Below, in pieces: positions 12,901 to 24,866 of a stretch of 64,000 nt of DNA. The translations under genes were made by a program, and so were the position numbers. Numbering within the stretch: position 1 is the first letter of the stretch; every line of letters begins with the position of its first letter. The notes under the pieces are model-generated. The model did not search any database. It saw only the letters and a list, made by a program, of their open reading frames with translations, and was not told the DNA's origin. The DNA is from Carnegiea gigantea (Eukaryota; Streptophyta; Magnoliopsida; Caryophyllales; Cactaceae): positions 470,001 to 534,000 of the forward strand of contig JAKOGI010000366.1 of the NCBI GenBank assembly GCA_029747015.1, written 5' to 3'.

Positions 12901-13207
12901 ATAGTACTCTTCCTATAAGGTGCCTATACAGTCACTATCTGATGCAACTAAGTTTTGAATACGGGAGATTTGACATTAAAAATATGATAACTGTCGATTC
13001 AAATTATATAAAGTCTTATTAACGCAAAACAAAACAAAGAAAGAAAAAGTAAAACAGAACGAGTCGGAATCAAAAGGTGGTCTCTCGAGAGGAGGATGTA
13101 ATTAAGGAGGTTCATTCTCTTGAATAGGGTAGTACTCAAAATAAACCGATGTACATTTTTTTCTACATTGAAAAGTTGTGTTGTGCATATTATTTATTTG
13201 CTCAACA
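9952..13207 (+). mobile_element. Solo-LTR-like insertion in chromovirus gag
   Basis: The ends TGTTGA (9952) and TCAACA (13207) are perfect 6-bp inverted termini, flanked by the 5-bp duplication GCTTC (9947-9951 and 13208-13212). Joining the flanks on the minus strand gives a continuous gag frame across the site. There is no gag or pol inside and no second copy of the termini, so it looks like a large solo LTR. A TATA candidate TATAAAT at 10381-10387, followed by a purine-rich leader, suggests plus orientation. Its 3' half has three spaced copies of a conserved block (12019-12817). The family is not determined. Confidence 0.75.
12019..12817 (+). repeat. Three spaced copies of an ACTACG...GGATACGTAGG block
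   Basis: Blocks at 12019-12060, 12513-12556 and 12770-12817 share an A(A/C)TACG, then (G/T)TTTGATCC, then GGATACGTAGG-type order. I recall similar GGATACGTAGG blocks from many plant LTR and 5'-leader regions, but I cannot name the function. Confidence 0.6.
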
Positions 13208-13212
13208 GCTTC

Positions 13213-13329
13213 TTGACTCATTTAGTGGGTCGCTACTAGAGAATTTTGGTTGATAGAGTGGGCTGGTATAGACTCTTCATCGTTCTTTTGCTAGTCGTTT
13301 TCTAAACTATTGTTGTTTGGATCCGCCAT
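13213..13329 (-). pseudogene. Gag N-terminal piece of the chromovirus
   Basis: Minus strand ATG at 13327-13329 (MADPNNNSLEND, then a stop) runs to a MSQEA segment ending exactly at the GCTTC target site. The frame resumes at 9946 on the other side of the nested LTR. The start is chosen as the first Met before the frame that joins to the downstream gag piece. Confidence 0.55.
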
Positions 13330-13949
13330 TTTGTCGAATATGAATATGAACATATTATCCCTTACTTATTCATACACCTTCTAGCCATATGTTCATGTTT
13401 TTTTTTCCTTTTATGAATGTCCATTCTTATGCAACTCTTCCTATTTACCAGAGTTTGTTGCTTAAGTTATCCATGCTCGCTTAATCAAATGTCACCAGCC
13501 CAGCTGTCTTCACTATGTCATTTTGGGTTTCTTATTAGGAGTTCATCTTTTTCTTTCTTTTTTGTTTTAAATAAAAAGACTTATAATTCCACACCCATAT
13601 ACATAAAACTTATGTACTTTATTACCCTGATCACAACCTATGTTACATATATAACCATGCCATATGCTACATGAGCTTGCCAGAATCATAGTTTCATGGC
13701 AACAGGACAAAAAGGCCCACCTCCCTGACAAAATAGGTGGGGTGAGGTTAAATCAAACGTCATTGTATCTTGCCATCCTAAGGCCCTTCACTACTACTTA
13801 TCTTCTTCTGCCTACTGGGGTTAAATACGACACGCTACCTTGCCTTTTTACATTTTTACAAGCCCACCAGTCCCTTCCTAGGCTATTACCCTAACACCCT
13901 TACATTCCTGGCTTCTTTTCTTGCTTCTTCCCCCTGTTCCATCCTCTTG

Positions 13950-14339
13950 GTTTGAAATCTAGATCACTGTTGTGACTAGTTTTAGTCCCTGAACTCCAAA
14001 AGTCTTCATCCATCTCATCAGAACTTATTTCCACCACCTAAGGGGACTCAGGGATATCGATCACACTTATCACACTGTCTGAATCACTAGAATTATTATC
14101 ATTCCTTTTTCCTCAGATATTATATCCGTCATCTCCAGCCTATATATCAGATATGTCCATCTCATACCCCTCGAAATCTATTAGTAACCCTCGGTCAAAC
14201 AGTGGTGACGGCAAAGGGCCTTTCTCTTGAGGAGGTTCTGGGGTAGGTGGGGAATCTAGAGGGTTCTTAGGGGGTGAAACTCCAGAAGGGTCCTGTCCAG
14301 CCATATGCCATTATCATAGGAGACTTATTAATCTTTACA

Positions 14340-14381
<42 letters not shown>

Positions 14382-14400
14382 ATATGTATGTATGTATGTG

Positions 14401-14453
<53 letters not shown>

Positions 14454-14660
14454 CATTTCCTTTTCCTCAGATATCATATCCGTCATCTCCGGCCCATATA
14501 TCGGATATCTCTGTCTCATACCCCTCGAAATCTATTAGTAACTTTGGGTCAAACAGTGGCGGGGGCAAATGGTCTTTCTCTTGAGGAAGTTCTGGGGGTA
14601 GGTGAGGAATCTGAAGGGTTCTCAGGGGGTGGAACTCCAAAAGGGTCCTATCCTGCCATG
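13950..14660 (-). pseudogene. Duplicated ORF-like segment in chromovirus leader
   Basis: Between PBS and gag, the minus strand has two copies (period about 354 bp) of a segment starting with Met-Ala-Gly: copy 1 at 14303 and downward, copy 2 at 14656 and downward. The predicted peptide is Pro-rich (PSGVSPPKNPLDSPPTPEPP) and then acidic (LLIDFEGYE, SSDEMDEDFW), with stops and frameshifts in both. The copies stand about 1.0 and 1.4 kb upstream of gag in element orientation. It may be an extra leader ORF of this family; I do not recognise the protein. Confidence 0.45.
14349..14450. repeat. Two (CA)n microsatellites
   Basis: (CA)n at about 14349-14376 and 14405-14450, separated by a TATG-rich bridge. 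They lie between the two leader duplicates. ORFs of pure His-Thr or Cys-Val repeats here are artefacts of the microsatellite. Confidence 0.9.
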
Positions 14661-14693
14661 TGCCATGATCATAGGAGGCTTATTAATCTTTAC

Positions 14694-14694
14694 A

Positions 14695-14788
<94 letters not shown>
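14694..14788. repeat. (TA)n microsatellite
   Basis: Near-perfect AT alternation of about 95 bp, placed after the second leader duplicate just as the (CA)n tract follows the first. Confidence 0.9.
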
Positions 14789-14789
<1 letters not shown>

Positions 14790-14975
14790 CGAACTTTCTA
14801 ACTCAAGTATATGTGCGCGTGTCATTACACGTTTACTAGGGTTATGCATCTATTTGCCAACTTGGAGGCTTACATTTGCCATCCTCATTCCACTGACTTT
14901 AACCCTATACCCTAAGCACCTTCATTGTTCAGTTCCCAAATACCTCATAGACTAGTCGTACACAAGTCCAAACAT

Positions 14976-14987
14976 GCTCTGATACTA
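14976..14987 (-). other. Primer-binding site of the chromovirus
   Basis: Minus strand TAGTATCAGAGC, one mismatch from the initiator-Met tRNA complement, four bases from the 5' LTR end. It agrees with the polypurine tract at the other end. Confidence 0.8.
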
Positions 14988-14991
14988 ATAC

Positions 14992-17567
14992 TGTAACGCC
15001 CAGCTTAACCTTCCATTAACTACACATACTTACACGAATGAGTCAGCAGAAACGTTATCAAGCTCAGGGCATTACCGTCATTTCATAAGGGACGAGGCTG
15101 TATCTGTGCATTTAAAACAATGGGAGGGAAGTATCCATTGGCTATAAAACAACAATCACATTACATGGGTCTTAAATTAGCAGAATTAACAAAATATGTA
15201 CCCCCATGAGGGTTATCCTTATCCAAAATAAGATTTACACTACATATGGATTCACAAGCCCCAAAAATGAATAACACAGAAAGGCAGTTAATGCTTGCTG
15301 TCCAACCCACATCCCTGGGGCCCTTAGTCTCTGTTAGTGTCCGCCTAGCTACAATCTGTTTCTCCTTCCCTAAAAACAATTCATAAATAGCAAAACAGAA
15401 GATAAATGAGTGAGAGCACAGTATGCTACCCAAGTATAGTTAAATACTTTGCACAAGGAGATAGGGAGCGTGTGCACAATATTTAAACGATGCTTTGCAA
15501 ACAACATTTGAGGAGTATTGGTTCAAATAAAAGATTATTAATAATCTTGTCAGCCTGGATTAGGACCCACATCTATGAACAATAGCCATGATATCATTAA
15601 CAATGAACTGTAAATTTTCCGTTTAACGAGAAGGGCCTAAACACTGAATTTTGCTAGCAGATGCTATGAATAATGAACATTGAACATGGCTCATTAATCA
15701 ATGAACATTGAAATGGGTCCTGAAGGATTCCAATGGCCGAATAAAACTTGCCAACATTAATTAGTGAAATTTTAGACGTCTTTGAAGGATATAAGCAATA
15801 ACGTACCTTCGACGCGTTTCCAGCTTCTTAAACATGTTGATGCTTACAAAACTTTTGGTGCCTTAGTATGGTCTTGTGATTAAGGGGAAGATTGCTAACA
15901 TAGGTTTAGGTTTTGCTAGCGAAATTCACCAAGGCAAATCCAATTATTCAACTTATGGCTTTTAATTAATTGCCTAAACAACTCAACCTCCCACGTGATC
16001 AATCTTAGCCCAAATCAACAATTCAAACTCATTGCTCTTTAAGCCTATGATTATGATTTGCCTCCACAAATTAGTGTTAAACCTTTTCTTATGGTCGTAT
16101 GGGTTCCCATAACTCAAACACTTAACCCAATGGTCTAACTTCGTAGTGTGCTTTTATTGCTTAACCGAAGTCATAATCACTTCGCTTTAGTGTTCAATTC
16201 AAGAACTCAACTCCCTTCCTTCAAGTAACTTGCCATGAACTAGCTAAGCATTTCACAAAACCTTATTTACCCATGAAACCACATCTCAGATCTCACCTTT
16301 ATTTAAGCAAATATTCTCATTCCTTAATTTATGAGGCATATATTATATCTGTTTTCATCGTCCCATCACCCTTACCTTTACTTCATCACTAATATCACGT
16401 AATCAAAACAATTATTTAAAAGTCATCTTAAGCATTTCAATCATTACTTCTCACCTTGTTCATGGCCTAAATATTCATAAATCCATATGTTCACCCAATC
16501 TTTGCAAATTCCTCCACCTTCTAAATGAATTAGATTTCCTCCAAAGTTTATACAAATCATCTCCACATACATCCTAATTTAATTACTTCAAGGACGTCAC
16601 AATTCACACAATCAATTGACCCAATTAAACTTTGTTTCAAAAGAACTGGCCTATTCAATTAAACATAAACTTTCATGAAATCCAACTCAAATGGAGGAAA
16701 GATGGAGCAAATTTACCTTGGTTTGAATGGGTGGTGTAGATGGAATGTAAAATTTAGGAATGGGTGGTGGTGATGGTCACCGAAGCACGGCTGGGCGGTG
16801 CCGGACGGTGGCTGTTGCGAGGTTTTTTCCGGCAGTCCACTGGTGGACAGACAACCCTGTTTTGGGTTGAAGAACACGAAAAATAGGGGAAAAGGAGGAG
16901 GTTGCTTGGCGGCGACTGGGGTCAGTTGTGCACTGGAATTCGGCGATGATGGCCGATCAGGTGGGTGGTCGGCTGTCTAGGGGCATCGAGCTAGGCTACC
17001 TCACGCTCCCTCTTCTCTCTCTCTTTTGTTTTTTTTTTTGGTTTGTTTTGTGTGTATTTCTTGCTTTGAGACGATGAAGAGGTGACTTGCTATTTTGGGC
17101 CTTCTCTTGCCTTAAATAGAAAAACCATAGCTAATTTCCTCTTTTTCTTTTCTCTTTTTTTTCTTTTTTTGATAAGCACTTAGTCTTGTCGTTATTATCC
17201 AAACTTGTCTAAAAAAAATATCTAACATGTGTGCAAATGTGGGCCACCCACTTGACCGGCATCAATTCATTGTCGGGTTTCTTTTTACTTTTCTTAACTA
17301 TGAGGACACATTATACATCGGTAAATTTCCGACATTGTCTAGTGCAACACATGTTAATAGAAAAGTTCAAATCCTTATATAATCATCCATTATTTCATAA
17401 ACTTTGAAAAGAAATATCTGTAACATCATGATTCTTTATATTGTGTGTTGCTATGAATCGTCGAAAAGGGAAAAAAATGCGCGGCTCACTGCTCCGTATT
17501 ATTATAATTATATGCATAATGCAAAAATTAAAACTAATTAAACATGAATGAATACCAGGGCATTATA
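14992..17567 (-). repeat. 5' LTR of the chromovirus element
   Basis: Begins TGTAACGCC and ends GGGCATTATA (last CA changed to TA); 2,576 bp. It aligns with 3516-5473 along its length except for an extra block at 15624-16247. A minus-strand TATTTAA-type TATA candidate lies near 17113. Point differences from the other LTR are frequent, so the insertion is not recent. Confidence 0.9.
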
Positions 17568-18148
17568 CTATTGAAATTATTCTAGTGGTGAAAAAGATTG
17601 ACTATATTATTTAAGGGACGAAAATATCAATTGAATTGTCGTTGTGAAAAAAAATGTTGACCAAATAAAAGAATATTAAGCTCAAAATCTGAATTTGAGC
17701 CTATTTTAATATTTTCTATCTGATAATCAAGTTTTGATCCAAACAATTAAAATTGTTTGTGTGGTGAGTCGACTGAATTGTTTTAGTGTCAAAAAATGTC
17801 GATTAAATTGTCGTGGTGGAGATAAATGTCAATGAAATGAAAGAAATTTGAACTGAAAATTTAGATTTGAGTTTATTTTAATTTTTAATCTTTCTCATCG
17901 GATATTCAAGTTTCGATCCAAACTGTTGAAATCGAATTTTACACCTAAATTTCAACTGACCATATCATCAAAGAGTTGAAAAAAGAAAATCAACTTTCTA
18001 TCTTCTAAAAAAGGAAATAATTTTCCTCAATTAGGGAAAAAATCATTTTCCTTGGAAAAACATTTTCCGCCCTTTATTGTGCAAACAATGAAAAATTAGA
18101 AAACTATTTTCCAAAAAAATCATTTTTCCCCAATCAAATGCTACCTAA

Positions 18149-18660
18149 GTGTTTATGTTGGAACAATCGTTTTAGTTGAACCTTTGGCATATGATAACAA
18201 TAAACTATTTGCGCTCAATTATTTCATACCTATCTTCATAAATAGCTTAAGTTAGAGAAAGGGGAAAATGATATTTACTAAAAAAATAAAAGTATTAATA
18301 AGATAAGATGATACATTAATTAAACGAACAAATTTTTTAATTCATATGCAATATAATTTTATAAATTATTTGTGTATAATTTTAGAAAATATACACATGT
18401 ATATGAGTTACATGACCAAAATGAAAGTTCTAAATGCGTTTTTCTATTTAAATAGCTACGTATAGATGATAGATTTATTTTTGTGTTATTATTTTCCTAA
18501 AATTATGCAAAATCCAATATTTAGATCATGAGCTAAGAATGTTATAAATATTACTTTAAAAATTAAGACTTAAAATTAATATACCTTTATTTCATTTATA
18601 ATTTCATTTATAATTGTCTCTACAACAAGTGTGTATTATAGTACGTTAAATTTTATGAGT
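18149..18660. other. AT-rich DNA, nothing recognised
   Basis: No ORF, RNA gene or repeat boundary seen. Confidence 0.5.
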
Positions 18661-18661
18661 T

Positions 18662-18790
18662 TTTCTTGGATGCTTTTAATACCAACTATTGGAGGTTTAG
18701 ATGCCAATAATCTAACATGAAGAAATAGCTCCAAACATTTTGACTTTTTGAGATATCTAGTTTCAATAGTGCATGGGTGAATTTGATGTG
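18662..18790. repeat. Single arm of an inverted-repeat MITE family
   Basis: Contains TTTTGAGATAT, TTTCAATAGTGCATGGGTG and a GCCAATAATCTAACATGAAG block. These recur, diverged, as a direct copy at 21540-21620 and inverted at about 21960-22090. The element it came from was probably interrupted by the LTR-like DNA to the right. Confidence 0.4.
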
Positions 18791-18799
18791 GATTTTATT

Positions 18800-21430
18800 T
18801 TTAGTTTTAAAAGTCCTTTTCACTTGCAAGTGCACAAGGTTAATTCTAGACTAACGAGTATATGGTGTTGATCCCATTAGGAGCAATAGCAATTTCAATT
18901 TTACTTTTTCCCAATTAATTAGAAGAATGATTTTAGATTGAGAAGTTCATCAACTAAAATCAAAATAAAGAAACTAAAGAAAGGTAAACAATGAGAGATC
19001 GAGTTAGAGAGATTTGGGACTTAGACTTCACCAATGACTTAATATTGCTTTATTAAATTCGATTGGGGGTTCAATCAGTCTCTTATTCAACCTAACTACA
19101 AGCATTAGGCGAATAGTTTAAAAGATAAATCATAATTATCATTTTGACATAAATATCCAGTGATTAGCGTGAGTTATTCAATTTCAACATAACCATCTAT
19201 TTTCTAAAATAGTCTATTCAATTAATAATTACAATTAAGCTCAACTGCATAATTCTTACATTAGCTTACAAGGTCTAATATAAAAATGAGACGGCAAATT
19301 AATCTACTGAAAAAGAACATGTATAAACAATAGAATTAAATCACATAAATAATTTAGAATCAAATATAAACTCAAAATTATGCAATATAAGAGATAAAAC
19401 TTATCTCCAAAAGAATATATTAAAATCAAATATTATTAGGCAAGGATCTATCATACTCCTAAATTAACGGCTTAGAAAATCATAGAGAGAGAAAATGCCA
19501 CCAAAATTAGACAAGTCATAATATCGGATTAATGGTATATTTCACTCATTATAATCAAATTTTGATATTTAGCTACAAAATTTTGAAATTGCAAAATTAA
19601 ACTCTCTAGTTAGATTCACAAATGAGGCGAGGAGAAAAGAGAGAAATAGCTTGCCAAACCTATTTTCTTCTCAACCCCACACTGCAAATATTTTGTCTCA
19701 CAAAACACTATTTTATTACATGAACGGAAGAGTAAAACCAGTAGAAAAATGGATTAGAGATAATGAATGGATGAGTGGATGTCTGATTTGCCTCAACCCC
19801 TTGGTCCCTTTTATAATGAAAATTCGGTTCCTCTCGCTGCCTAAAATTAATTAAGAAAATTAATTTTGAGTTGAATGTCCAAAATAATTCTCAGCCTTGC
19901 CGTGGCTGTTTCAGTCAGCAACTTAACATGAGTAAAGAAAACTGGCAGGGTTAACGTTGCATTAAGCATAAAGTTACTGCTTTGACGCACGCGTAAGGAG
20001 GGGAATTAACAGTTCTAAGGCACTCGGCTTCCTTGCGGGACGGAAAGGGCTGCTAGATGAGCATCAACAAACCAGCCCAGGCATGAGAAGATGGGAATCA
20101 TGAAGTGGACTCGGCCGAAGAGAAGTAGAAAAAACAGGCCCACGCGAGAGGATGGAAGTGAGGAGTTGAGGCGTTGTGTGAGAAATGGAGTACTGGAGCC
20201 GATTTGGGCCGTGGGCTTGACAGAGCAGGCCCAGGCGGTACGTTAGGAAGAGTGGCGAATGACGTACAACTAGGCCACATTGAACAAACCCATGCGCATG
20301 GAGAGAGAGATAATTGAAGTTTGTGGGTTGCTGTTAGGGGTGAATGGAATCGGGTATCCCATTGGATTTTTAAGAATTAGAATTTGCCCTGCCTGAAATT
20401 GGGTTCTAAAATTTGGAACGTGCCCAGGACTAGGTTGGAACTGGGTCTTAGAATTTGGACCCGATTCCGGACCCGGTCGATTTCCGGTACCCGATTCCTA
20501 AATAATAATTTTTATTTTTTTTCTCAATTTCCCCTAAGAAAATAGGAAGAGGAAGAGATTGAAGGAAGTTAAGAACTCATATCTAAAGCTAAATTTATAT
20601 AAACTAAATTATAGGCTAAATCACATACGAAATAAGCAGTAAAGAAGATTCACGTACTTTAAAATGAAATCAGAGAATTGGAGACAATGTTGATTAGAAA
20701 CCCACAAATCAAGATTGTAAAATGAAGAAGAGATCTAAAAATTATCTTAATTCACTTGAAATAGAGAGAGACAGAGAGGAAAATTGTCAAAATAATATAA
20801 AAACAAATACGTAGTAAGCAATATGGCTCATGAGGAAAAGAACCAAAACTTGAAGTAAGAAATCCATGGCGGTCAAGATAGAAGTAACTCAGGGATAAAT
20901 TGAAAGCCAAAAAAAAAAAAAAAGGATTGAGTTGGGATAGTTAAGAGTTGGGACTTGATACAAAAGATGCATGAAGGATTTACTTTTTTTATTTTTTTTT
21001 CAAAATTTTTTAAATTTTGATCGGGTACTAAGTATTGGGTTTGGGTCCAAATTTTATGGCCCGATATCGAACCTGGTTATAACTGGGTCCTAAATTTTGG
21101 AGCCAATCCCCGAAACCAGTTTAACCGGATCCGGCTCCCCACCCGTCACGTCCAAACCAGTTCTGGGTTCGGAATTGGGTACCTGATTTTTTCGCTCACT
21201 CCTAGTTGCTGTAGAGCTTGGGCCGACTAGAGTGGGGGAACGGGCCCACATGGCTGTTGCCACTACTTCGCTTGCTAGCCATGTGCGAAACCAAGGATTG
21301 GTGGACCAAGTTGTTATGTCGAATTGGGTGAAGCGAGCTGGGCTAAAATTTTAGGTCTTGGAGAAAATGGACTAACTTCATCAATTTTGTACCCAAATTC
21401 AAATTTCTTCTCACTTAAAATCATAAAAAA
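18800..21430 (-). mobile_element. Athila-type LTR remnant (limits uncertain), interrupted by hAT MITE
   Basis: The plus strand begins with a CACTTGCAAGTGCACAAGG block, and a GACTTAGACTTCACCAATG block lies at about 19020. This matches the layout of two other Athila-like solo LTRs in the window (23940 and 48164), which carry comparable CGCAAGTATACG and CACAAGCGCATGG blocks near the same end. There is no coding region or second LTR, and ends and target duplication were not resolved. Confidence 0.4.
20335..21204. mobile_element. hAT-like MITE
   Basis: An 870-bp element flanked by a perfect 8-bp duplication GTTGCTGT (20327-20334 and 21205-21212). Left end TAGGGGTGAATGG, right end (reverse complement) TAGGAGTGAGCGA. 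Next to both ends are repeated GGGTACC / GGGTCC / CCCGATTCC words. There is no transposase; hAT origin is inferred from the 8-bp target and the (C/T)AGGGGTG-type ends. Confidence 0.85.
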
Positions 21431-21499
21431 ATATATATATATACATTGATTTCTCTTGAAAATGCATCTGAGACTTTAGTAATAGGCAAAGTGAGACTA

Positions 21500-22095
21500 A
21501 AATCTCACATAAAAATATGAGTTATCAAGCTTCTACCTAGAGAACTAGCTATGAATAATTTGATCTTTTGAGATATGTATTTTCAGTATAGTGTATGGGT
21601 GAGTGTTAGATTGTATTTTTCAAGTTGATCCAAATGATATTGCCTTCTAAATAGCACAAACATATGAACTTTAAGTTGCATGCACTCATTTGGATGTTCA
21701 AAAAAATACAATCTAAAATGACCCTTATACTATTGAAAATCAAAATTCGAATCCAAACCCCCAAAATTCCCCCTCCAGGAGCAGTGCAGGGGGTTTAATG
21801 TAGTAGCCTTACCCCTAAATTGTAAGAATTATAGAGAAATTGGTTCCAATTGATCATATATTTAAAAACTGTAGACTATCTACTAGTCCACAGAAACATA
21901 GTACTACAATTCAAACTAAAAAAATAGTCCAAACTTGCTTTTTTTAAAACTATTTAGATTTTGGACAACCCTTATGCTATTGAAAATAGTTAGCTTAAAA
22001 GATTAGACTGTTCAAAACTATTTCTCCAAGTAGAATTATTAGCCTCTAGAACCCTAATAGTTAAGATTATTGGTGTCCAAATGCTTTATAAACAA
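21500..22095. mobile_element. Inverted-repeat MITE
   Basis: The left arm (21530-21625, with ACCTAGAGAACTAGCTATG and TTTTGAGATATG words) pairs imperfectly with the reverse complement of 21950-22060. Parts also match 18662-18790. Non-coding; target duplication not resolved. Confidence 0.4.
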
Positions 22096-23581
22096 TTGTA
22101 AATTAATTTTATTTTATCATTATTAGACAAACATTAACAAAAGCCTATGCAAAGCATGAAATTCACCCAAATACAACAGTAAGCAATGTTCTTCCGATTT
22201 GGTTTGGATCCCTAGATAAGCATACATAACATTGATGTAAGGAATGCAAAATCTCTTATTATGTTGGACACAAATGGAAGCTAACAACTTCATGCTATAC
22301 ATGAATTCATGGCACCATCCATCAAAGATCCTTGGGAGGGCTGAGGGGAATCCATTCATCTTTCACTTGTGCCAAGAGTCAAGATCACAAGGATTTCTTT
22401 GACATCGATGTGAATGGTGTTGGGGCATACACCTATCTCTTAATATAGTGCACACGGTTATAGAGTGCCTCAATTCTATCGCTTAGACAAGCCCAATTGG
22501 ACCCCTCTAAATCAACACTTACAATTTTCTTTCATACCCGCATTTTGTGCATAATCACTATCTACCTAAAAGCTATAAGGACAAGTACTATAAGTGTCGG
22601 TCGCATAATATTGGACCTCACTAGTATCATCCCAAGCAGGACTGACTCCATAACCACGCCCGATTATCTTGTAATAACCAAAAGTGTCATGCCTCAAAGT
22701 GAAGTTCTTCATACAAACTTGAGAACAACCACACGTCTATAATGTAGTGAGTATGACATTAGTGATTCCCTGAGATATGAGAACGTTGTTGCCTTCTTAC
22801 AAGGATGAAAAAATATCTGAAAATATGTACTTCTAGAGACAAGATACCATTAATTGAAGGGGATATCAACATTGAGTGGACAACAAAGTTGATAAGGTAC
22901 ACCGTAGGTGTAATTCTAATGCATCACAATTGAACCTTACACTGTGGGACTTATCCTAAGAAAATCAAGATTTTCTCTCTCGTGCGATTGATTATAGTTT
23001 CAGATGAAGTATAGAACTGTCATCCATGTAATTTCTTCTTCATCGGTCACATTATCTCCTTGAGTAGGAGATAGCGATTTATTGTCGACGACTACTTTGA
23101 GCATTTCTCTTATTAGATTTTTTTGTTTTTTTGGGTGCTGAATTATACATGTATTGAGAAGCTCTTTGATGAGTAAAATTCCTCTTTAATTGCCAATACT
23201 TGGACATTAAGGTCTAATTAATTATTATGGAATAAAATAGAGATATAAAAAGAAAATATGATGTAATTAGGACGAGGGGATTATGATTGGGCTGGATAAA
23301 CTTGTTGAAAATTTGTATAGTTGGACTTGTATAGAGCTTGTTGAAATTCATGAGTCCTATTGATCTGAATCACTTCAAACTTTCTCATAGGCTTATGCTT
23401 TTGTGGTCTTCAACTGGGCTCAATGCTACAATAGCCAAGTGGATTCCTTAGCGTAGTCTAATGCCTTTTGTTTGAGGTGAGTAGGCGAGTGACACATTTC
23501 ACTAGTAATTAGGACAAATTTCCAACTGAAATTATCAATTAGGTCTTAATATAGTGATTAAGACTAAAATCTTATAAACAT
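22096..23581. other. Unassigned stretch with short degenerate ORFs
   Basis: ORFs of 78 aa (22123-22359, minus) and 81 aa (22497-22742, plus) have no recognisable motif. The minus strand at 22780-22560 reads an open stretch (YYKIIGRGYGVSPAWDD and on to YATDTYSTCPYSF) that could be a decayed gene fragment, but I cannot assign a family. Nothing else seen. Confidence 0.3.
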
Positions 23582-24292
23582 TAAGGATCCGTCTGGAAGG
23601 ATAGTAAGTTAGAGGAGTAAGAGTCAATAAGAGAAAGGAGAAGTAAAGCTAAGTCTTGTTTGGATCTAAGAAAATATGATGAAAGAAAAATTAGAGGAAA
23701 ATAAACTGGGAAGGAAAGAAGTCGGAAGAAAGTGATTATTTTTCAATTGTTTGAATCAAAGAAAATGTACAAGGAAAAACAATGAAGGCATAAAGATGCT
23801 TCGTCTTCCACGTAGAGATGAATGACCCTTTTCTCAGTCTCTCTCATTTCCCCCCCTCCTCCAACATCATTTCAAAACAATTTACCCAAAATACTTGGAA
23901 AACCATATTTGGATCTCTCACCTCAATCAATAAACCCCATGTCATTAGATAATAAATACCGCAAGTATACGACTATCGTTGTAGTAATTGAGTGTCGTTT
24001 CCTCAAGGACGAGGATGAGATTAAGATCGCTAAGTACAAAATTAAACCAATCTAAGCATTAAACTACTTAAAACAATAAACAAATGACAAAATCAACTCT
24101 AACATCCAATAAAATCCAATAACACCCAATAAGATTAAAATTATAAAGTTTCCCTACCACCGCCTAACATCCAAGTAAAATCAACTCTAATCGAAGGAGC
24201 ATCATTCCATCACTAACACAACCAAATGGGAACTACAAACAGGGAAATAAACAAACAGAGATAAGTAGAAAACCGAGTCAGAGCATACAACC

Positions 24293-24853
24293 TGTAAACA
24301 CAAATTTCGAGCCTAAAATAATTTAGACAAGAAATTGATGAACAAATTGAATTTCTGTATTGATATTGTATGTGGGTACAATCTCTGTATAATTGTTACA
24401 AGAAAAAGTATAATAAATCCTCTGATTCGATCTCCTTGAATGATCTTGAATAATTTGTCTCGAAAGAGGGCCTAAGAGGCTTAATCTCTTTCGAGGATTT
24501 GATCTCTGAAAGTGGACGACACGTATTTGGAGTGCTTGTTGTTTTTTTGCAGAGAGATAGTTTCTGAGCTCTTGTGAGTTCTTCTGAAAATTCCACCTCT
24601 AAAATGGGAAGAGTAGCTCCCTTTTTATAGAGGAATGGAATAAAGATTTCATATTAATTATCCCTTAAAAGAAAAGGAATAATAATTTATTTTTTACATC
24701 ATTTGTGACACGTGACGCTTTTTAATTGGCCGCCATAATTAACTCACCAAATATTTAATTTGACACGTGGCAGCGTGTAATTGGATGAAATAAAAAATAT
24801 TGGAGCTTCCACGTGGTGGGTCTTGATTGGACGCATAATTTTTGCCTCCTACA
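24293..24853 (-). repeat. 3' LTR of the Tat element
   Basis: 561 bp, TGTAAACAC...CCTCCTACA on the plus strand, same length as the other LTR. The minus-strand TATA box (CTATAAAAAG) is at 24621-24630, with three ACGTG-containing motifs upstream of it at about 24714-24817. One of these has lost the full CACGTGG core context (CACGTGAC). A 66-aa ORF just downstream of TATA occurs in both LTRs but probably has no role. Confidence 0.95.
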
Positions 24854-24866
24854 AATGCCCCCTTCA
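24854..24866 (-). other. Polypurine tract of the Tat element
   Basis: Minus strand GAAGGGGGCATT lies directly before the 3' LTR, as expected for plus-strand priming. Confidence 0.75.

Larger units (their letters stand above)
3516..17567 (-). mobile_element. Ty3/gypsy chromovirus (Tekay/Del-like), degenerate, itself holding a nested LTR
   Basis: A 14-kb element bounded by two LTRs and a perfect 5-bp target duplication CTATT (3511-3515 and 17568-17572). Minus-strand order: 5' LTR, PBS, leader with duplicated ORF-like segment, gag, zinc knuckle, protease, RT, RNase H, integrase, C-terminal chromodomain-like segment, polypurine tract, 3' LTR. This order and the chromodomain-type tail are typical of plant chromoviruses; Tekay/Del is my best guess from the tail. 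All coding parts contain stops and frameshifts. A 3.26-kb LTR-like insertion (9952-13207) splits gag. Confidence 0.88.
3037..18145. mobile_element. Tourist/Harbinger-like MITE with internal 185-bp repeats, split by chromovirus
   Basis: The ends are imperfect inverted copies: left GATAGTGTTTGGTTAG, right (reverse complement) GGTAGCATTTGATTGG. They are flanked on both sides by TAA (3034-3036 and 18146-18148), the target size of PIF/Harbinger elements. Sub-terminal inverted tracts rich in GGAAAA/TTTTCC follow. Inside are about four degenerate copies of a unit of about 185 bp, each with a GATCAAGTTTTGATCCAAAC block, at 3190-3515 and 17573-17940. Without the retrotransposon inserted at 3516-17567 the element is about 1.05 kb. 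It is non-coding and non-autonomous. Confidence 0.65.

Noticed and set aside
14267..14720. ORFs rich in His-Thr, Cys-Val or Tyr-Ile
   Set aside because: Translations of (CA)n and (TA)n microsatellites.
22123..22742. ORFs of 78 and 81 aa as small genes
   Set aside because: No recognisable domain, no start context, and opposite-strand frames equally open; left as unassigned.
24396..24596. 66-aa ORF present in both Tat LTRs (also 37951-38151)
   Set aside because: It starts within about 35 bases of the TATA box, at or before the likely transcript start, and its presence in both copies only reflects LTR identity.
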